Origin: Marthasterias glacialis
Taxonomy: Eukaryota > Echinodermata > Asteroidea > Forcipulatida > Asteriidae
NCBI GenBank assembly: GCA_911728455.2
Contig: OU452222.1
Coordinates: forward strand, 14,301,201 to 14,365,200
Length of the DNA: 64,000 bases
Direction: 5' to 3'
Part shown: in pieces, positions 50,101-63,739 of the stretch
Numbering within the stretch: position 1 is the stretch's first letter
Layout of the letters: each line of letters starts with the position of its first letter
The notes under the pieces: generated by a model
What the model was told of the DNA's origin: nothing
Seen by the model: the letters and a program-made list of their open reading frames with translations, nothing else
Database searches by the model: none
Made by a program: the position numbers and the translations under genes

Positions 50101-51570
50101 GCCATTTTGGTCAAAAATTTTTTATGCGATTTTATGATAGAAAATGATAGAGTAGATATCACTGTAGAGGGTTTGTGTGTGGGGAAGGGGTCAATTCGCA
50201 ATATTTGGGCAAATAGCAATATTTAGGTCAACTCTGACGTCACCAAGATGGCCGGAAAAGCTCGCTAGCTCCCGAAATAACGCGAGTTGGGACCTCTAGT
50301 TTGTTGGACACGTCTCCGGAGAGCCGCCCGCATCCACTGATTCCATGAAAACCACTTTTCAAAAGGGGTCAAAAATTAAAAATTTCTCACAGGGAGCTCC
50401 CTGTGAGCACCCGCCATTTTGGTCAAAATTTTTTTATGCGATTTTATGATAGAAAATGATAGAGTAGATATCACTGAAGAGGGTTTGTGTGTGGGGAAGG
50501 GGTCAATTCGCAATATTTGGGCAAATAGCAATATTTAGGTCAACTCTGACGTCACCAAGATGGCCGGAAAAGCTCGCTAGCTCCCGAAATAACGCGAGTT
50601 GGGACCTCTAGTTTGTTGGACACGTCTCCGGAGAGCCGCCCGCATCCACTGATTCCATGAAAACCACTTTTCAAAAGGGGTCAAAAATTGAAAATTTCTC
50701 ACAGGGAGCTCCCTGTGAGCACCCGCCATTTTGGTCAAAAATTTTTTATGCGATTTTATGATAGAAAATGATAGAGTAGATATCACTGAAGAGGGTTTGT
50801 GTGTGGGGAAGGGGTCAATTCGCAATATTTGGGCAAATAGCAATATTTAGGTCAACTCTGACGTCACCAAGATGGCCGGAAAAGCTCGCTAGCTCCCGAA
50901 ATAACGCGAGTTGGGACCTCTAGTTTGTTGGACACGTCTCCGGAGAGCCGCCCGCATCCACTGATTCCATGAAAACCACTTTTCAAAAGGGGTCAAAAAT
51001 TGAAAATTTCTCACAGGGAGCTCCCTGTGAGCACCCGCCATTTTGGTCAAAAATTTTTTATGCGATTTTATGATAGAAAATGATAGAGTAGATATCACTG
51101 AAGAGGGTTTGTGTGTGGGGAAGGGGTCAATTCGCAATATTTGGGCAAATAGCAATATTTAGGTCAACTCTGACGTCACCAAGATGGCCGGAAAAGCTCG
51201 CTAGCTCCCGAAATAACGCGAGTTGGGACCTCTAGTTTGTTGGACACGTCTCCGGAGAGCCGCCCGCATCCACTGATTCCATGAAAACCACTTTTCAAAA
51301 GGGGTCAAAAATTGAAAATTTCTCACAGGGAGCTCCCTGTGAGCACCCGCCATTTTGGTCAAAATTTTTTTATGCGATTTTATGATAGAAAATGATAGAG
51401 TAGATATCACTGAAGAGGGTTTGTGTGTGGGGAAGGGGTCAATTCGCAATATTTGGGCAAATAGCAATATTTAGGTCAACTCTGACGTCACCAAGATGGC
51501 CGGAAAAGCTCGCTAGCTCCCGAAATAACGCGAGTTGGGACCTCTAGTTTGTTGGACACGTCTCCGGAGA
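37219..51570. repeat. Homogenised stretch of the array, almost all 312-bp A5T6 units
   Basis: For about 14 kb (46 units) every unit is 312 bp and nearly all are A5T6. Only three A6T5 units are present (starting at 47203, 47515 and 49387). The differences are isolated substitutions. GAGCTTCCTG recurs in three units (39167, 40727, 46655), GATATTACTG in two (43920, 44856), and an A4T7 tract in the units starting at 42211, 50323 and 51259. The unit from 44707 has TTACAAAT in place of TTGAAAAT. Very low divergence suggests recent amplification. Confidence 0.75.
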
Positions 51571-54378
51571 GCCGGCCGCATCCACTGATTCCATGAAAAC
51601 CACTTTTCAAAAGGGGTCAAAAATTGAAAATTTCTCACAGGGAGCTCCCTGTGAGCACCCGCCATTTTGGTCAAAAATTTTTTATGCGATTTTATGATAG
51701 AAAATGATAGAGTAGATATCACTGAAGAGGGTTTGTGTGTGGGGAAGGGGTCAATTCGCAATATTTGGGCAAATAGCAATATTTAGGTCAACTCTGACGT
51801 CACCAAGATGGCCGGAAATGCTCGCTAGCTCCCGAAATAACGCGAGTTGGGACCTCTAGTTTGTTGGACACGTCTCCGGAGAGCCGCCCGCATCCACTGA
51901 TTCCATGAAAACCACTTTTCAAAAGGGGTCAAAAATTGAAAATTTCTCACAGGGAGCTCCCTGTGAGCACCCGCCATTTTGGTCAAAAATTTTTTATGCG
52001 ATTTTATGATAGAAAATGATAGAGTAGATATCACTGAAGAGGGTTTGTGTGTGGGGAAGGGGTCAATTCGCAATATTTGGGCAAATAGCAATATTTAGGT
52101 CAACTCTGACGTCACCAAGATGGCCGGAAAAGCTCGCTAGCTCCCGAAATAACGCGAGTTGGGACCTCTAGTTTGTTGGACACGTCTCCGGAGAGCCGCC
52201 CGCATCCACTGATTCCATGAAAACCACTTTTCAAAAGGGGTCAAAAATTGAAAATTTCTCACAGGGAGCTCCCTGTGAGCACCCGCCATTTTGGTCAAAA
52301 ATTTTTTATGCGATTTTATGATAGAAAATGATAGAGTAGATATCACTGAAGAGGGTTTGTGTGTGGGGAAGGGGTCAATTCGCAATATTTGGGCAAATAG
52401 CAATATTTAGGTCAACTCTGACGTCACCAAGATGGCCGGAAAAGCTCGCTAGCTCCCGAAATAACGCGAGTTGGGACCTCTAGTTTGTTGGACACGTCTC
52501 CGGAGAGCCGCCCGCATCCACTGATTCCATGAAAACCACTTTTCAAAAGGGGTCAAAAATTGAAAATTTCTCACAGGGAGCTCCCTGTGAGCACCCGCCA
52601 TTTTGGTCAAAATTTTTTTATGCGATTTTATGATAGAAAATGATAGAGTAGATATCACTGAAGAGGGTTTGTGTGTGGGGAAGGGGTCAATTCGCAATAT
52701 TTGGGCAAATAGCAATATTTAGGTCAACTCTGACGTCACCAAGATGGCCGGAAAAGCTCGCTAGCTCCCGAAATAACGCGAGTTGGGACCTCTAGTTTGT
52801 TGGACACGTCTCCGGAGAGCCGCCCGCATCCACTGATTCCATGAAAACCACTTTTCAAAAGGGGTCAAAAATTGAAAATTTCTCACAGGGAGCTCCCTGT
52901 GAGCACCCGCCATTTTGGTCAAAAATTTTTTATGCGATTTTATGATAGAAAATGATAGAGTAGATATCACTGAAGAGGGTTTGTGTGTGGGGAAGGGGTC
53001 AATTCGCAATATTTGGGCAAATAGCAATATTTAGGTCAACTCTGACGTCACCAAGATGGCCGGAAAAGCTCGCTAGCTCCCGAAATAACGCGAGTTGGGA
53101 CCTCTAGTTTGTTGGACACGTCTCCGGAGAGCCGCCCGCATCCACTGATTCCATGAAAACCACTTTTCAAAAGGGGTCAAAAATTGAAAATTTCTCACAG
53201 GGAGCTCCCTGTGAGCACCCGCCATTTTGGTCAAAAATTTTTTATGCGATTTTATGATAGAAAATGATAGAGTAGATATCACTGAAGAGGGTTTGTGTGT
53301 GGGGAAGGGGTCAATTCGCAATATTTGGGCAAATAGCAATATTTAGGTCAACTCTGACGTCACCAAGATGGCCGGAAAAGCTCGCTAGCTCCCGAAATAA
53401 CGCGAGTTGGGACCTCTAGTTTGTTGGACACGTCTCCGGAGAGCCGCCCGCATCCACTGATTCCATGAAAACCACTTTTCAAAAGGGGTCAAAAATTGAA
53501 AATTTCTCACAGGGAGCTCCCTGTGAGCACCCGCCATTTTGGTCAAAAATTTTTTATGCGATTTTATGATAGAAAATGATAGAGTAGATATCACTGAAGA
53601 GGGTTTGTGTGTGGGGAAGGGGTCAATTCGCAATATTTGGGCAAATAGCAATAATTAGGTCAACTCTGACGTCACCAAGATGGCCGGAAAAGCTCGCTTG
53701 CTCCCGAAATAACGCGAGTTGGGACCTCTAGTTTGTTGGACACGTCTCCGGAGAGCCGCCCGCATCCACTGATTCCATGAAAACCACTTTTCAAAAGGGG
53801 TCAAAAATTGAAAATTTCTCACAGGGAGCTCCCTGTGAGCACCCGCCATTTTGGTCAAAAATTTTTTATGCGATTTTATGATAGAAAATGATAGAGTAGA
53901 TATCACTGAAGAGGGTTTGTGTGTGGGGAAGGGGTCAATTCGCAATATTTGGGCAAATAGCAATATTTAGGTCAACTCTGACGTCACCAAGATGGCCGGA
54001 ATAGCTCGCTAGCTCCCGAAATAACGCGAGTTGGGACCTCTAGTTTGTTGGACACGTCTCCGGAGAGCCGCCCGCATCCACTGATTCCATGAAAACCACT
54101 TTTCAAAAGAGGTCAAAAATTGAAAATTTCTCACAGGGAGCTCCCTGTGAGCACCCGCCATTTTGGTCAAAAATTTTTTATGCGATTTTATGATAGAAAA
54201 TGATAGAGTAGATATCACTGAAGAGGGTTTGTGTGTGGGGAAGGGGTCAATTCGCAATATTTGGGCAAATAGCAATATTTAGGTCAACTCTGACGTCACC
54301 AAGATGGCCGGAAAAGCTCGCTAGCTCCCGAAATAACGCGAGTTGGGACCTCTAGTTTGTTGGACACGTCTCCGGAGA

Positions 54379-54690
54379 GCCGCCCGCATCCACTGATTCC
54401 ATGAAAACCACTTTTTAAAAGGGGTCAAAAATTGATATTTCTCACAGGGAGCTCCCTGTGAGCACCCGCCATTTTTGGTCAAAAATTTTTTACGCGATTT
54501 TCTGATAGAAAATGATAGAGTAGATATCACTGAAGAGGGTTTGTGTGTGGGGAAGGGGTCAATTCGCAATATTTGGGCAAATAGCAATATTTAGGTCAAC
54601 TCTGACGTCACCAAGATGGCCGGAAAAGCTCGCTAGCTCCCGAAATAACGCGAGTTGGGACCTCTAGTTTGTTGGACACGTCTCCAGAGA
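54379..54690. repeat. Most mutated unit, 312 bp by two compensating indels
   Basis: This unit combines CTTTTTAAAAG for CTTTTCAAAAG, a one-base loss (TTGATATTT for TTGAAAATTT), a one-base gain (ATTTTTGGTC for ATTTTGGTC), TACGCG for TATGCG, and TTTCTGATAG for TTTATGATAG. It also ends with CTCCAGAGA. Subsets of these marks appear in the units starting at 57811, 59058 and 61867, so it looks like a parent or mosaic of those copies. Confidence 0.8.
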
Positions 54691-57600
54691 GCCGCCCGCA
54701 TCCACTGATTCCATGAAAACCACTTTTCAAAAGGGGTCAAAAATTGAAAATTTCTCACAGGGAGCTCCCTGTGAGCACCCGCCATTTTGGTCAAAAATTT
54801 TTTATGCGATTTTATGATAGAAAATGATAGAGTAGATATCACTGAAGAGGGTTTGTGTGTGGGGAAGGGGTCAATTCGCAATATTTGGGCAAATAGCAAT
54901 ATTTAGGTCAACTCTGACGTCACCAAGATGGCCGGAAAAGCTCGCTAGCTCCCGAAATAACGCGAGTTGGGACCTCTAGTTTGTTGGACACGTCTCCGGA
55001 GAGCCGCCCGCATCCACTGATTCCATGAAAACCACTTTTCAAAAGGGGTCAAAAATTGAAAATTTCTCACAGGGAGCTCTCTGTGAGCACCCGCCATTTT
55101 GGTCAAAAATTTTTTATGCGATTTTATGATAGAAAATGATAGAGTAGATATCACTGAAGAGGGTTTGTGTGTGGGGAAGGGGTCAATTCGCAATATTTGG
55201 GCAAATAGCAATATTTAGGTCAACTCTGACGTCACCAAGATGGCCGGAAAAGCTCGCTAGCTCCCGAAATAACGCGAGTTGGGACCTCTAGTTTGTTGGA
55301 CACGTCTCCGGAGAGCCGCCCGCATCCACTGATTCCATGAAAACCACTTTTCAAAAGGGGTCAAAAATTGAAAATTTCTCACAGGGAGCTCCCTGTGAGC
55401 ACCCGCCATTTTGGTCAAAAATTTTTTATGCGATTTTATGATAGAAAATTATAGAGTAGATATCACTGAAGAGGGTTTGTGTGTGGGGAAGGGGTCAATT
55501 CGCAATATTTGGGCAAATAGCAATATTTAGGTCAACTCTGACGTCACCAAGATGGCCGGAAAAGCTCGCTAGCTCCCGAAATAACGCGAATTGGGACCTC
55601 TAGTTTGTTGGACACGTCTCCGGAGAGCCGGCCGCATCCACTGATTCCATGAAAACCACTTTTCAAAAGGGGTCAAAAACTGAAAATTTCTCACAGGGAG
55701 CTCCCTGTGAGCACCCGCCATTTTGGTCAAAAATGTTTTATGCGATTTTATGATAGAAAATGATAGAGTAGATATCACTGAAGAGGGTTTGTGTGTGGGG
55801 AAGGGGTCAATTCGCAATATTTGGGCAAATAGCAATATTTAGGTCAACTCTGACGTCACCAAGATGGCCGGAAAAGCTCGCTAGCTCCCGAAATAACGCG
55901 AGTTGGGACCTCTAGTTTGTTGGACACGTCTCCGGAGAGCCGGCCGCATCCACTGATTCCATGAAAACCACTTTTCAAAAGGGGTCAAAAATTAAAAATT
56001 TCTCACAGGGAGCTCCCTGTGAGCACCCGCCATTTTGGTCAAAAATTTTTTATGCGATTTTATGATAGAAAATGATAGAGTAGATATCACTGAAGAGGGT
56101 TTGTGTGTGGGGAAGGGGTCAATTCGCAATATTTGGGCAAATAGCAATATTTAGGTCAACTCTGACGTCACCAAGATGGCCGGAAAAGCTCGCTAGCTCC
56201 CGAAATAACGCGAGTTGGGACCTCTAGTTTGTTGGACACGTCTCCGGAGAGCCGGCCGCATCCACTGATTCCATGAAAACCACTTTTCAAAAGGGGTCAA
56301 AAATTGAAAATTTCTCACAGGGAGCTCCCTGTGAGCACCCGCCATTTTGGTCAAAAATTTTTTATGCGATTTTATGATAGAAAATGATAGAGTAGATATC
56401 ACTGAAGAGGGTTTGTGTGTGGGGAAGGGGTCAATTCGCAATATTTGGGCAAATAGCAATATTTAGGTCAACTCTGACGTCACCAAGATGGCCGGAAAAG
56501 CTCGCTAGCTCCCGAAATAACGCGAGTTGGGACCTCTAGTTTGTTGGACACGTCTCCGGAGAGCCGCCCGCATCCACTGATTCCATGAAAACCACTTTTC
56601 AAAAGGGGTCAAAAATTGAAAATTTCTCACAGGGAGCTCCCTGTGAGCACCCGCCATTTTGGTCAAAAATTTTTTATGCGATTTTATGATAGAAAATGAT
56701 AGAGTAGATATCACTGAAGAGGGTTTGTGTGTGGGGAAGGGGTCAATTCGCAATATTTGGGCAAATAGCAATATTTAGGTCAACTCTGACGTCACCAAGA
56801 TGGCCGGAAAAGCTCGCTAGCTCCCAAAATAACGCGAGTTGGGACCTCTAGTTTGTTGGACACGTCTCCGGAGAGCCGCCCGCATCCACTGATTCCATGA
56901 AAACCACTTTTCAAAAGGGGTCAAAAATTGAAAATTTCTCACAGGGAGCTCCCTGTGAGCACCCGCCATTTTGGTCAAAAATTTTTTATGCGATTTTATG
57001 ATAGAAAATGATAGAGTAGATATCACTGAAGAGGGTTTGTGTGTGGGGAAGGGGTCAATTCGCAATATTTGGGCAAATAGCAATATTTAGGTCAACTCTG
57101 ACGTCACCAAGATGGCCGGAATAGCTCGCTAGCTCCCGAAATAACGCGAGTTGGGACCTCTAGTTTGTTGGACACGTCTCCGGAGAGCCGCCCGCATCCA
57201 CTGATTCCATGAAAACCACTTTTCAAAAGGGGTCAAAAATTGAAAATTTCTCACAGGGAGCTCCCTGTGAGCACCCGCCATTTTGGTCAAAAATTTTTTA
57301 TGCGATTTTATGATAGAAAATGATAGAGTAGATATCACTGAAGAGGGTTTGTGTGTGGGGAAGGGGTCAATTCGCAATATTTGGGCAAATAGCAATATTT
57401 AGGTCAACTCTGACGTCACCAAGATGGCCGGAATAGCTCGCTAGCTCCCGAAATAACGCGAGTTGGGACCTCTAGTTTGTTGGACACGTCTCCGGAGAGC
57501 CGCCCGCATCCACTGATTCCATGAAAACCACTTTTCAAAAGAGGTCAAAAATTGAAAATTTCTCACAGGGAGCTCCCTGTGAGCACCCGCCATTTTGGTC

Positions 57601-57810
57601 AAAAATTTTTTATGCGATTTTATGATAGAAAATGATAGAGTAGATATCACTGAAGAGGGTTTGTGTGTGGGGAAGGGGTCAATTCGCAATATTTGGGCAA
57701 ATAGCAATATTTAGGTCAACTCTGACGTCACCAAGATGGCCGGAAAAGCTCGCTAGCTCCCGAAATAACGCGAGTTGGGACCTCTAGTTTGTTGGACACG
57801 TCTCCGGAGA

Positions 57811-58121
57811 GCCGCCCGCATCCACTGATTCCATGAAAACCACTTTTTAAAAGGGGTCAAAAATTGATATTTCTCACAGGGAGCTCCCTGTGAGCACCCG
57901 CCATTTTGGTCAAAAATTTTTTATGCGATTTTATGATAGAAAATGATAGAGTAGATATCACTGAAGAGGGTTTGTGTGTGGGGAAGGGGTCAATTCGCAA
58001 TATTTGGGCAAATAGCAATATTTAGGTCAACTCTGACGTCACCAAGATGGCCGGAAAAGCTCGCTAGCTCCCGAAATAACGCGAGTTGGGACCTCTAGTT
58101 TGTTGGACACGTCTCCGGAGA
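57811..58121. repeat. 311-bp unit sharing the CTTTTTAAAAG / TTGATATTT haplotype
   Basis: It carries the C-to-T change and the one-base deletion of the unit at 54379, but not its extra T or TACGCG. It lies 3,432 bp (11 x 312) downstream and again directly follows a unit with AAAGAGGTC. The two marks are within 25 bp of each other and travel together. Confidence 0.85.
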
Positions 58122-59057
58122 GCCGCCCGCATCCACTGATTCCATGAAAACCACTTTTCAAAAGGGGTCAAAAATTGAAAATTTCTCACAGGGAGCTCCC
58201 TGTGAGCACCCGCCATTTTGGTCAAAAATTTTTTATGCGATTTTATGATAGAAAATGATAGAGTAGATATCACTGAAGAGGGTTTGTGTGTGGGGAAGGG
58301 GTCAATTCGCAATATTTGGGCAAATAGCAATATTTAGGTCAACTTTGACGTCACCAAGATGGCCGGAAAAGCTCGCTAGCTCCCGAAATAACGCGAGTTG
58401 GGACCTCTAGTTTGTTGGACACGTCTCCGGAGAGCCGCCCGCATCCACTGATTCCATGAAAACCACTTTTCAAAAGGGGTCAAAAATTGAAAATTTCTCA
58501 CAGGGAGCTCCCTGTGAGCACCCGCCATTTTGGTCAAAAATTTTTTATGCGATTTTATGATAGAAAATTATAGAGTAGATATCACTGAAGAGGGTTTGTG
58601 TGTGGGGAAGGGGTCAATTCGCAATATTTGGGCAAATAGCAATATTTAGGTCAACTCTGACGTCACCAAGATGGCCGGAAAAGCTCGCTAGCTCCCGAAA
58701 TAACGCGAGTTGGGACCTCTAGTTTGTTGGACACGTCTCCGGAGAGCCGGCCGCATCCACTGATTCCATGAAAACCACTTTTCAAAAGGGGTCAAAAATT
58801 GAAAATTTCTCACAGGGAGCTCCCTGTGAGCACCCGCCATTTTGGTCAAAAATTTTTTATGCGATTTTATGATAGAAAATGATAGAGTAGATATCACTGA
58901 AGAGGGTTTGTGTGTGGGGAAGGGGTCAATTCGCAATATTTGGGCAAATAGCAATATTTAGGTCAACTCTGACGTCACCAAGATGGCCGGAAAAGCTCGC
59001 TAGCTCCCGAAATAACGCGAGTTGGGACCTCTAGTTTGTTGGACACGTCTCCGGAGA

Positions 59058-59370
59058 GCCGGCCGCATCCACTGATTCCATGAAAACCACTTTTCAAAAG
59101 GGGTCAAAAATTGAAAATTTCTCACAGGGAGCTCCCTGTGAGCACCCGCCATTTTTGGTCAAAAATTTTTTACGCGATTTTATGATAGAAAATGATAGAG
59201 TAGATATCACTGAAGAGGGTTTGTGTGTGGGGAAGGGGTCAATTCGCAATATTTGGGCAAATAGCAATATTTAGGTCAACTCTGACGTCACCAAGATGGC
59301 CGGAAAAGCTCGCTAGCTCCCGAAATAACGCGAGTTGGGACCTCTAGTTTGTTGGACACGTCTCCAGAGA
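59058..59370. repeat. 313-bp unit with extra T and TACGCG (copy 1)
   Basis: It has ATTTTTGGTC and TACGCG like the unit at 54379, plus the GCCGGCCGC variant, and it ends with CTCCAGAGA. It lacks the TTGATATTT deletion, so it has the right half of the 54379 haplotype on a different left half. Confidence 0.85.
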
Positions 59371-61866
59371 GCCGCCCGCATCCACTGATTCCATGAAAAC
59401 CACTTTTCAAAAGGGGTCAAAAATTGAAAATTTCTCACAGGGAGCTCCCTGTGAGCACCCGCCATTTTGGTCAAAAATTTTTTATGCGATTTTATGATAG
59501 AAAATGATAGAGTAGATATCACTGAAGAGGGTTTGTGTGTGGGGAAGGGGTCAATTCGCAATATTTGGGCAAATAGCAATATTTAGGTCAACTCTGACGT
59601 CACCAAGATGGCCGGAAAAGCTCGCTAGCTCCCGAAATAACGCGAGTTGGGACCTCTAGTTTGTTGGACACGTCTCCGGAGAGCCGGCCGCATCCACTGA
59701 TTCCATGAAAACCACTTTTCAAAAGGGGTCAAAAATTGAAAATTTCTCACAGGGAGCTCCCTGTGAGCACCCGCCATTTTGGTCAAAAATTTTTTATGCG
59801 ATTTTATGATAGAAAATGATAGAGTAGATATCACTGAAGAGGGTTTGTGTGTGGGGAAGGGGTCAATTCGCAATATTTGGGCAAATAGCAATATTTAGGT
59901 CAACTCTGACGTCACCAAGATGGCCGGAAAAGCTCGCTAGCTCCCGAAATAACGCGAGTTGGGACCTCTAGTTTGTTGGACACGTCTCCGGAGAGCCGCC
60001 CGCATCCACTGATTCCATGAAAACCACTTTTCAAAAGGGGTCAAAAATTGAAAATTTCTCACAGGGAGCTCCCTGTGAGCACCCGCCATTTTGGTCAAAA
60101 ATTTTTTATGCGATTTTATGATAGAAAATGATAGAGTAGATATCACTGAAGAGGGTTTGTGTGTGGGGAAGGGGTCAATTCGCAATATTTGGGCAAATAG
60201 CAATATTTAGGTCAACTCTGACGTCACCAAGATGGCCGGAAAAGCTCGCTAGCTCCCGAAATAACGCGAGTTGGGACCTCTAGTTTGTTGGACACGTCTC
60301 CGGAGAGCCGGCCGAATCCACTGATTCCATGAAAACCACTTTTCAAAAGGGGTCAAAAATTGAAAATTTCTCACAGGGAGCTCCCTGTGAGCACCCGCCA
60401 TTTTGGTCAAAAATTTTTTATGCGATTTTATGATAGAAAATGATAGAGTAGATATCACTGAAGAGGGTTTGTGTGTGGGGAAGGGGTCAATTCGCAATAT
60501 TTGGGCAAATAGCAATATTTAGGTCAACTCTGACGTCACCAAGATGGCCGGAAAAGCTCGCTAGCTCCCGAAATAACGCGAGTTGGGACCTCTAGTTTGT
60601 TGGACACGTCTCCGGAGAGCCGGCCGCATCCACTGATTCCATGAAAACCACTTTTCAAAAGGGGTCAAAAATTGAAAATTTCTCACAGGGAGCTCCCTGT
60701 GAGCACCCGCCATTTTGGTCAAAAATTTTTTATACGATTTTATGATAGAAAATGATAGAGTAGATATCACTGAAGAGGGTTTGTGTGTGGGGAAGGGGTC
60801 AATTCGCAATATTTGGGCAAATAGCAATATTTAGGTCAACTCTGACGTCACCAAGATGGCCGGAAAAGCTCGCTAGCTCCCGAAATAACGCGAGTTGGGA
60901 CCTCTAGTTTGTTGGACACGTCTCCGGAGAGCCGGCCGCATCCACTGATTCCATGAAAACCACTTTTCAAAAGGGGTCAAAAATTGAAAATTTCTCACAG
61001 GGAGCTCCCTGTGAGCACCCGCCATTTTGGTCAAAAATTTTTTATGCGATTTTATGATAGAAAATGATAGAGTAGATATCACTGAAGAGGGTTTGTGTGT
61101 GGGGAAGGGGTCAATTCGCAATATTTGGGCAAATAGCAATATTTAGGTCAACTCTGACGTCACCAAGATGGCCGGAAAAGCTCGCTAGCTCCCGAAATAA
61201 CGCGAGTTGGGACCTCTAGTTTGTTGGACACGTCTCCGGAGAGCCGGCCGCATCCACTGATTCCATGAAAACCACTTTTCAAAAGGGGTCAAAAATTGAA
61301 AATTTCTCACAGGGAGCTCCCTGTGAGCACCCGCCATTTTGGTCAAAAATTTTTTATGCGATTTTATGATAGAAATTGATAGAGTAGATATCACTGAAGA
61401 GGGTTTGTGTGTGGGGAAGGGGTCAATTCGCAATATTTGGGCAAATAGCAATATTTAGGTCAACTCTGACGTCACCAAGATGGCCGGAAAAGCTCGCTAG
61501 CTCCCGAAATAACGCGAGTTGGGACCTCTAGTTTGTTGGACACGTCTCCGGAGAGCCGCCCGCATCCACTGATTCCATGAAAACCACTTTTCAAAAGAGG
61601 TCAAAAATTGAAAATTTCTCACAGGGAGCTCCCTGTGAGCACCCGCCATTTTGGTCAAAAATTTTTTATGCGATTTTATGATAGAAAATGATAGAGTAGA
61701 TATCACTGAAGAGGGTTTGTGTGTGGGGAAGGGGTCAATTCGCAATATTTGGGCAAATAGCAATATTTAGGTCAACTCTGACGTCACCAAGATGGCCGGA
61801 AAAGCTCGCTAGCTCCCGAAATAACGCGAGTTGGGACCTCTAGTTTGTTGGACACGTCTCCGGAGA

Positions 61867-62179
61867 GCCGGCCGCATCCACTGATTCCATGAAAACCACT
61901 TTTCAAAAGGGGTCAAAAATTGAAAATTTCTCACAGGGAGCTCCCTGTGAGCACCCGCCATTTTTGGTCAAAAATTTTTTACGCGATTTTATGATAGAAA
62001 ATGATAGAGTAGATATCACTGAAGAGGGTTTGTGTGTGGGGAAGGGGTCAATTCGCAATATTTGGGCAAATAGCAATATTTAGGTCAACTCTGACGTCAC
62101 CAAGATGGCCGGAAAAGCTCGCTAGCTCCCGAAATAACGCGAGTTGGGACCTCTAGTTTGTTGGACACGTCTCCAGAGA
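61867..62179. repeat. 313-bp unit with extra T and TACGCG (copy 2)
   Basis: It matches the unit at 59058 in all the marks I can see (GCCGGCCGC, ATTTTTGGTC, TACGCG, CTCCAGAGA) and lies 2,809 bp downstream. It directly follows an AAAGAGGTC unit, as does the 54379 unit. It is a further copy or conversion product of the same haplotype. Confidence 0.85.
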
Positions 62180-63739
62180 GCCGCCCGCATCCACTGATTC
62201 CATGAAAACCACTTTTCAAAAGGGGTCAAAAATTGAAAATTTCTCACAGGGAGCTCCCTGTGAGCACCCGCCATTTTGGTCAAAAATTTTTTATGCGATT
62301 TTAAGATAGAAAATGATAGAGTAGATATCACTGAAGAGGGTTTGTGTGTGGGGAAGGGGTCAATTCGCAATATTTGGGCAAATAGCAATATTTAGGTCAA
62401 CTCTGACGTCACCAAGATGGCCGGAAAAGCTCGCTAGCTCCCGAAATAACGCGAGTTGGGACCTCTAGTTTGTTGGACACGTCTCCGGAGAGCCGGCCGC
62501 ATCCACTGATTCCATGAAAACCACTTTTCAAAAGGGGTCAAAAATTGAAAATTTCTCACAGGGAGCTCCCTGTGAGGACCCGCCATTTTGGTCAAAAAAT
62601 TTTTATGCGATTTTATGATAGAAAATGATAGAGTAGATATCACTGAAAAGGGTTTGTGTGTGGGGAAGGGGTCAATTCGCAATATTTGGGCAAATAGCAA
62701 TATTTAGGTCAACTCTGACGTCACCAAGATGGCCGGAAAAGCTCGCTAGCTCCCGAAATAACGCGAGTTGGGACCTCTAGTTTGTTGGACACGTCTCCGG
62801 AGAGCCGGCCGCATCCACTGATTCCATGAAAACCACTTTTCAAAAGGGGTCAAAAATTGAAAATTTCTCACAGGGAGCTCCCTGTGAGCACCCGCCATTT
62901 TGGTCAAAAATTTTTTATGCGATTTTATGATAGAAAATGATAGAGTAGATATCACTGAAGAGGGTTTGTGTGTGGGGAAGGGGTCAATTCGCAATATTTG
63001 GGCAAATAGCAATATTTAGGTCAACTCTGACGTCACCAAGATGGCCGGAAAAGCTCGCTAGCTCCCGAAATAACGCGAGTTGGGACCTCTAGTTTGTTGG
63101 ACACGTCTCCGGAGAGCCGCCCGCATCCACTGATTCCATGAAAACCACTTTTCAAAAGGGGTCAAAAATTGAAAATTTCTCACAGGGAGCTCCCTGTGAG
63201 CACCCGCCATTTTGGTCAAAAATTTTTTATGCGATTTTATGATAGAAAATGATAGAGTAGATATCACTGAAGAGGGTTTGTGTGTGGGGAAGGGGTCAAT
63301 TCGCAATATTTGGGCAAATAGCAATATTTAGGTCAACTCTGACGTCACCAAGATGGCCGGAAAAGCTCGCTAGCTCCCGAAATAACGCGAGTTGGGACCT
63401 CTAGTTTGTTGGACACGTCTCCGGAGAGCCGGCCGCATCCACTGATTCCATGAAAACCACTTTTCAAAAGGGGTCAAAAATTGAAAATTTCTCACAGGGA
63501 GCTCCCTGTGAGCACCCGCCATTTTGGTCAAAAATTTTTTATGCGATTTTATGATAGAAAATGATAGAGTAGATATCACTGAAGAGGGTTTGTGTGTGGG
63601 GAAGGGGTCAATTCGCAATATTTGGGCAAATAGCAATATTTAGGTCAACTCTGACGTCACCAAGATGGCCGGAAAAGCTCGCTAGCTCCCGAAATAACGC
63701 GAGTTGGGACCTCTAGTTTGTTGGACACGTCTCCGGAGA

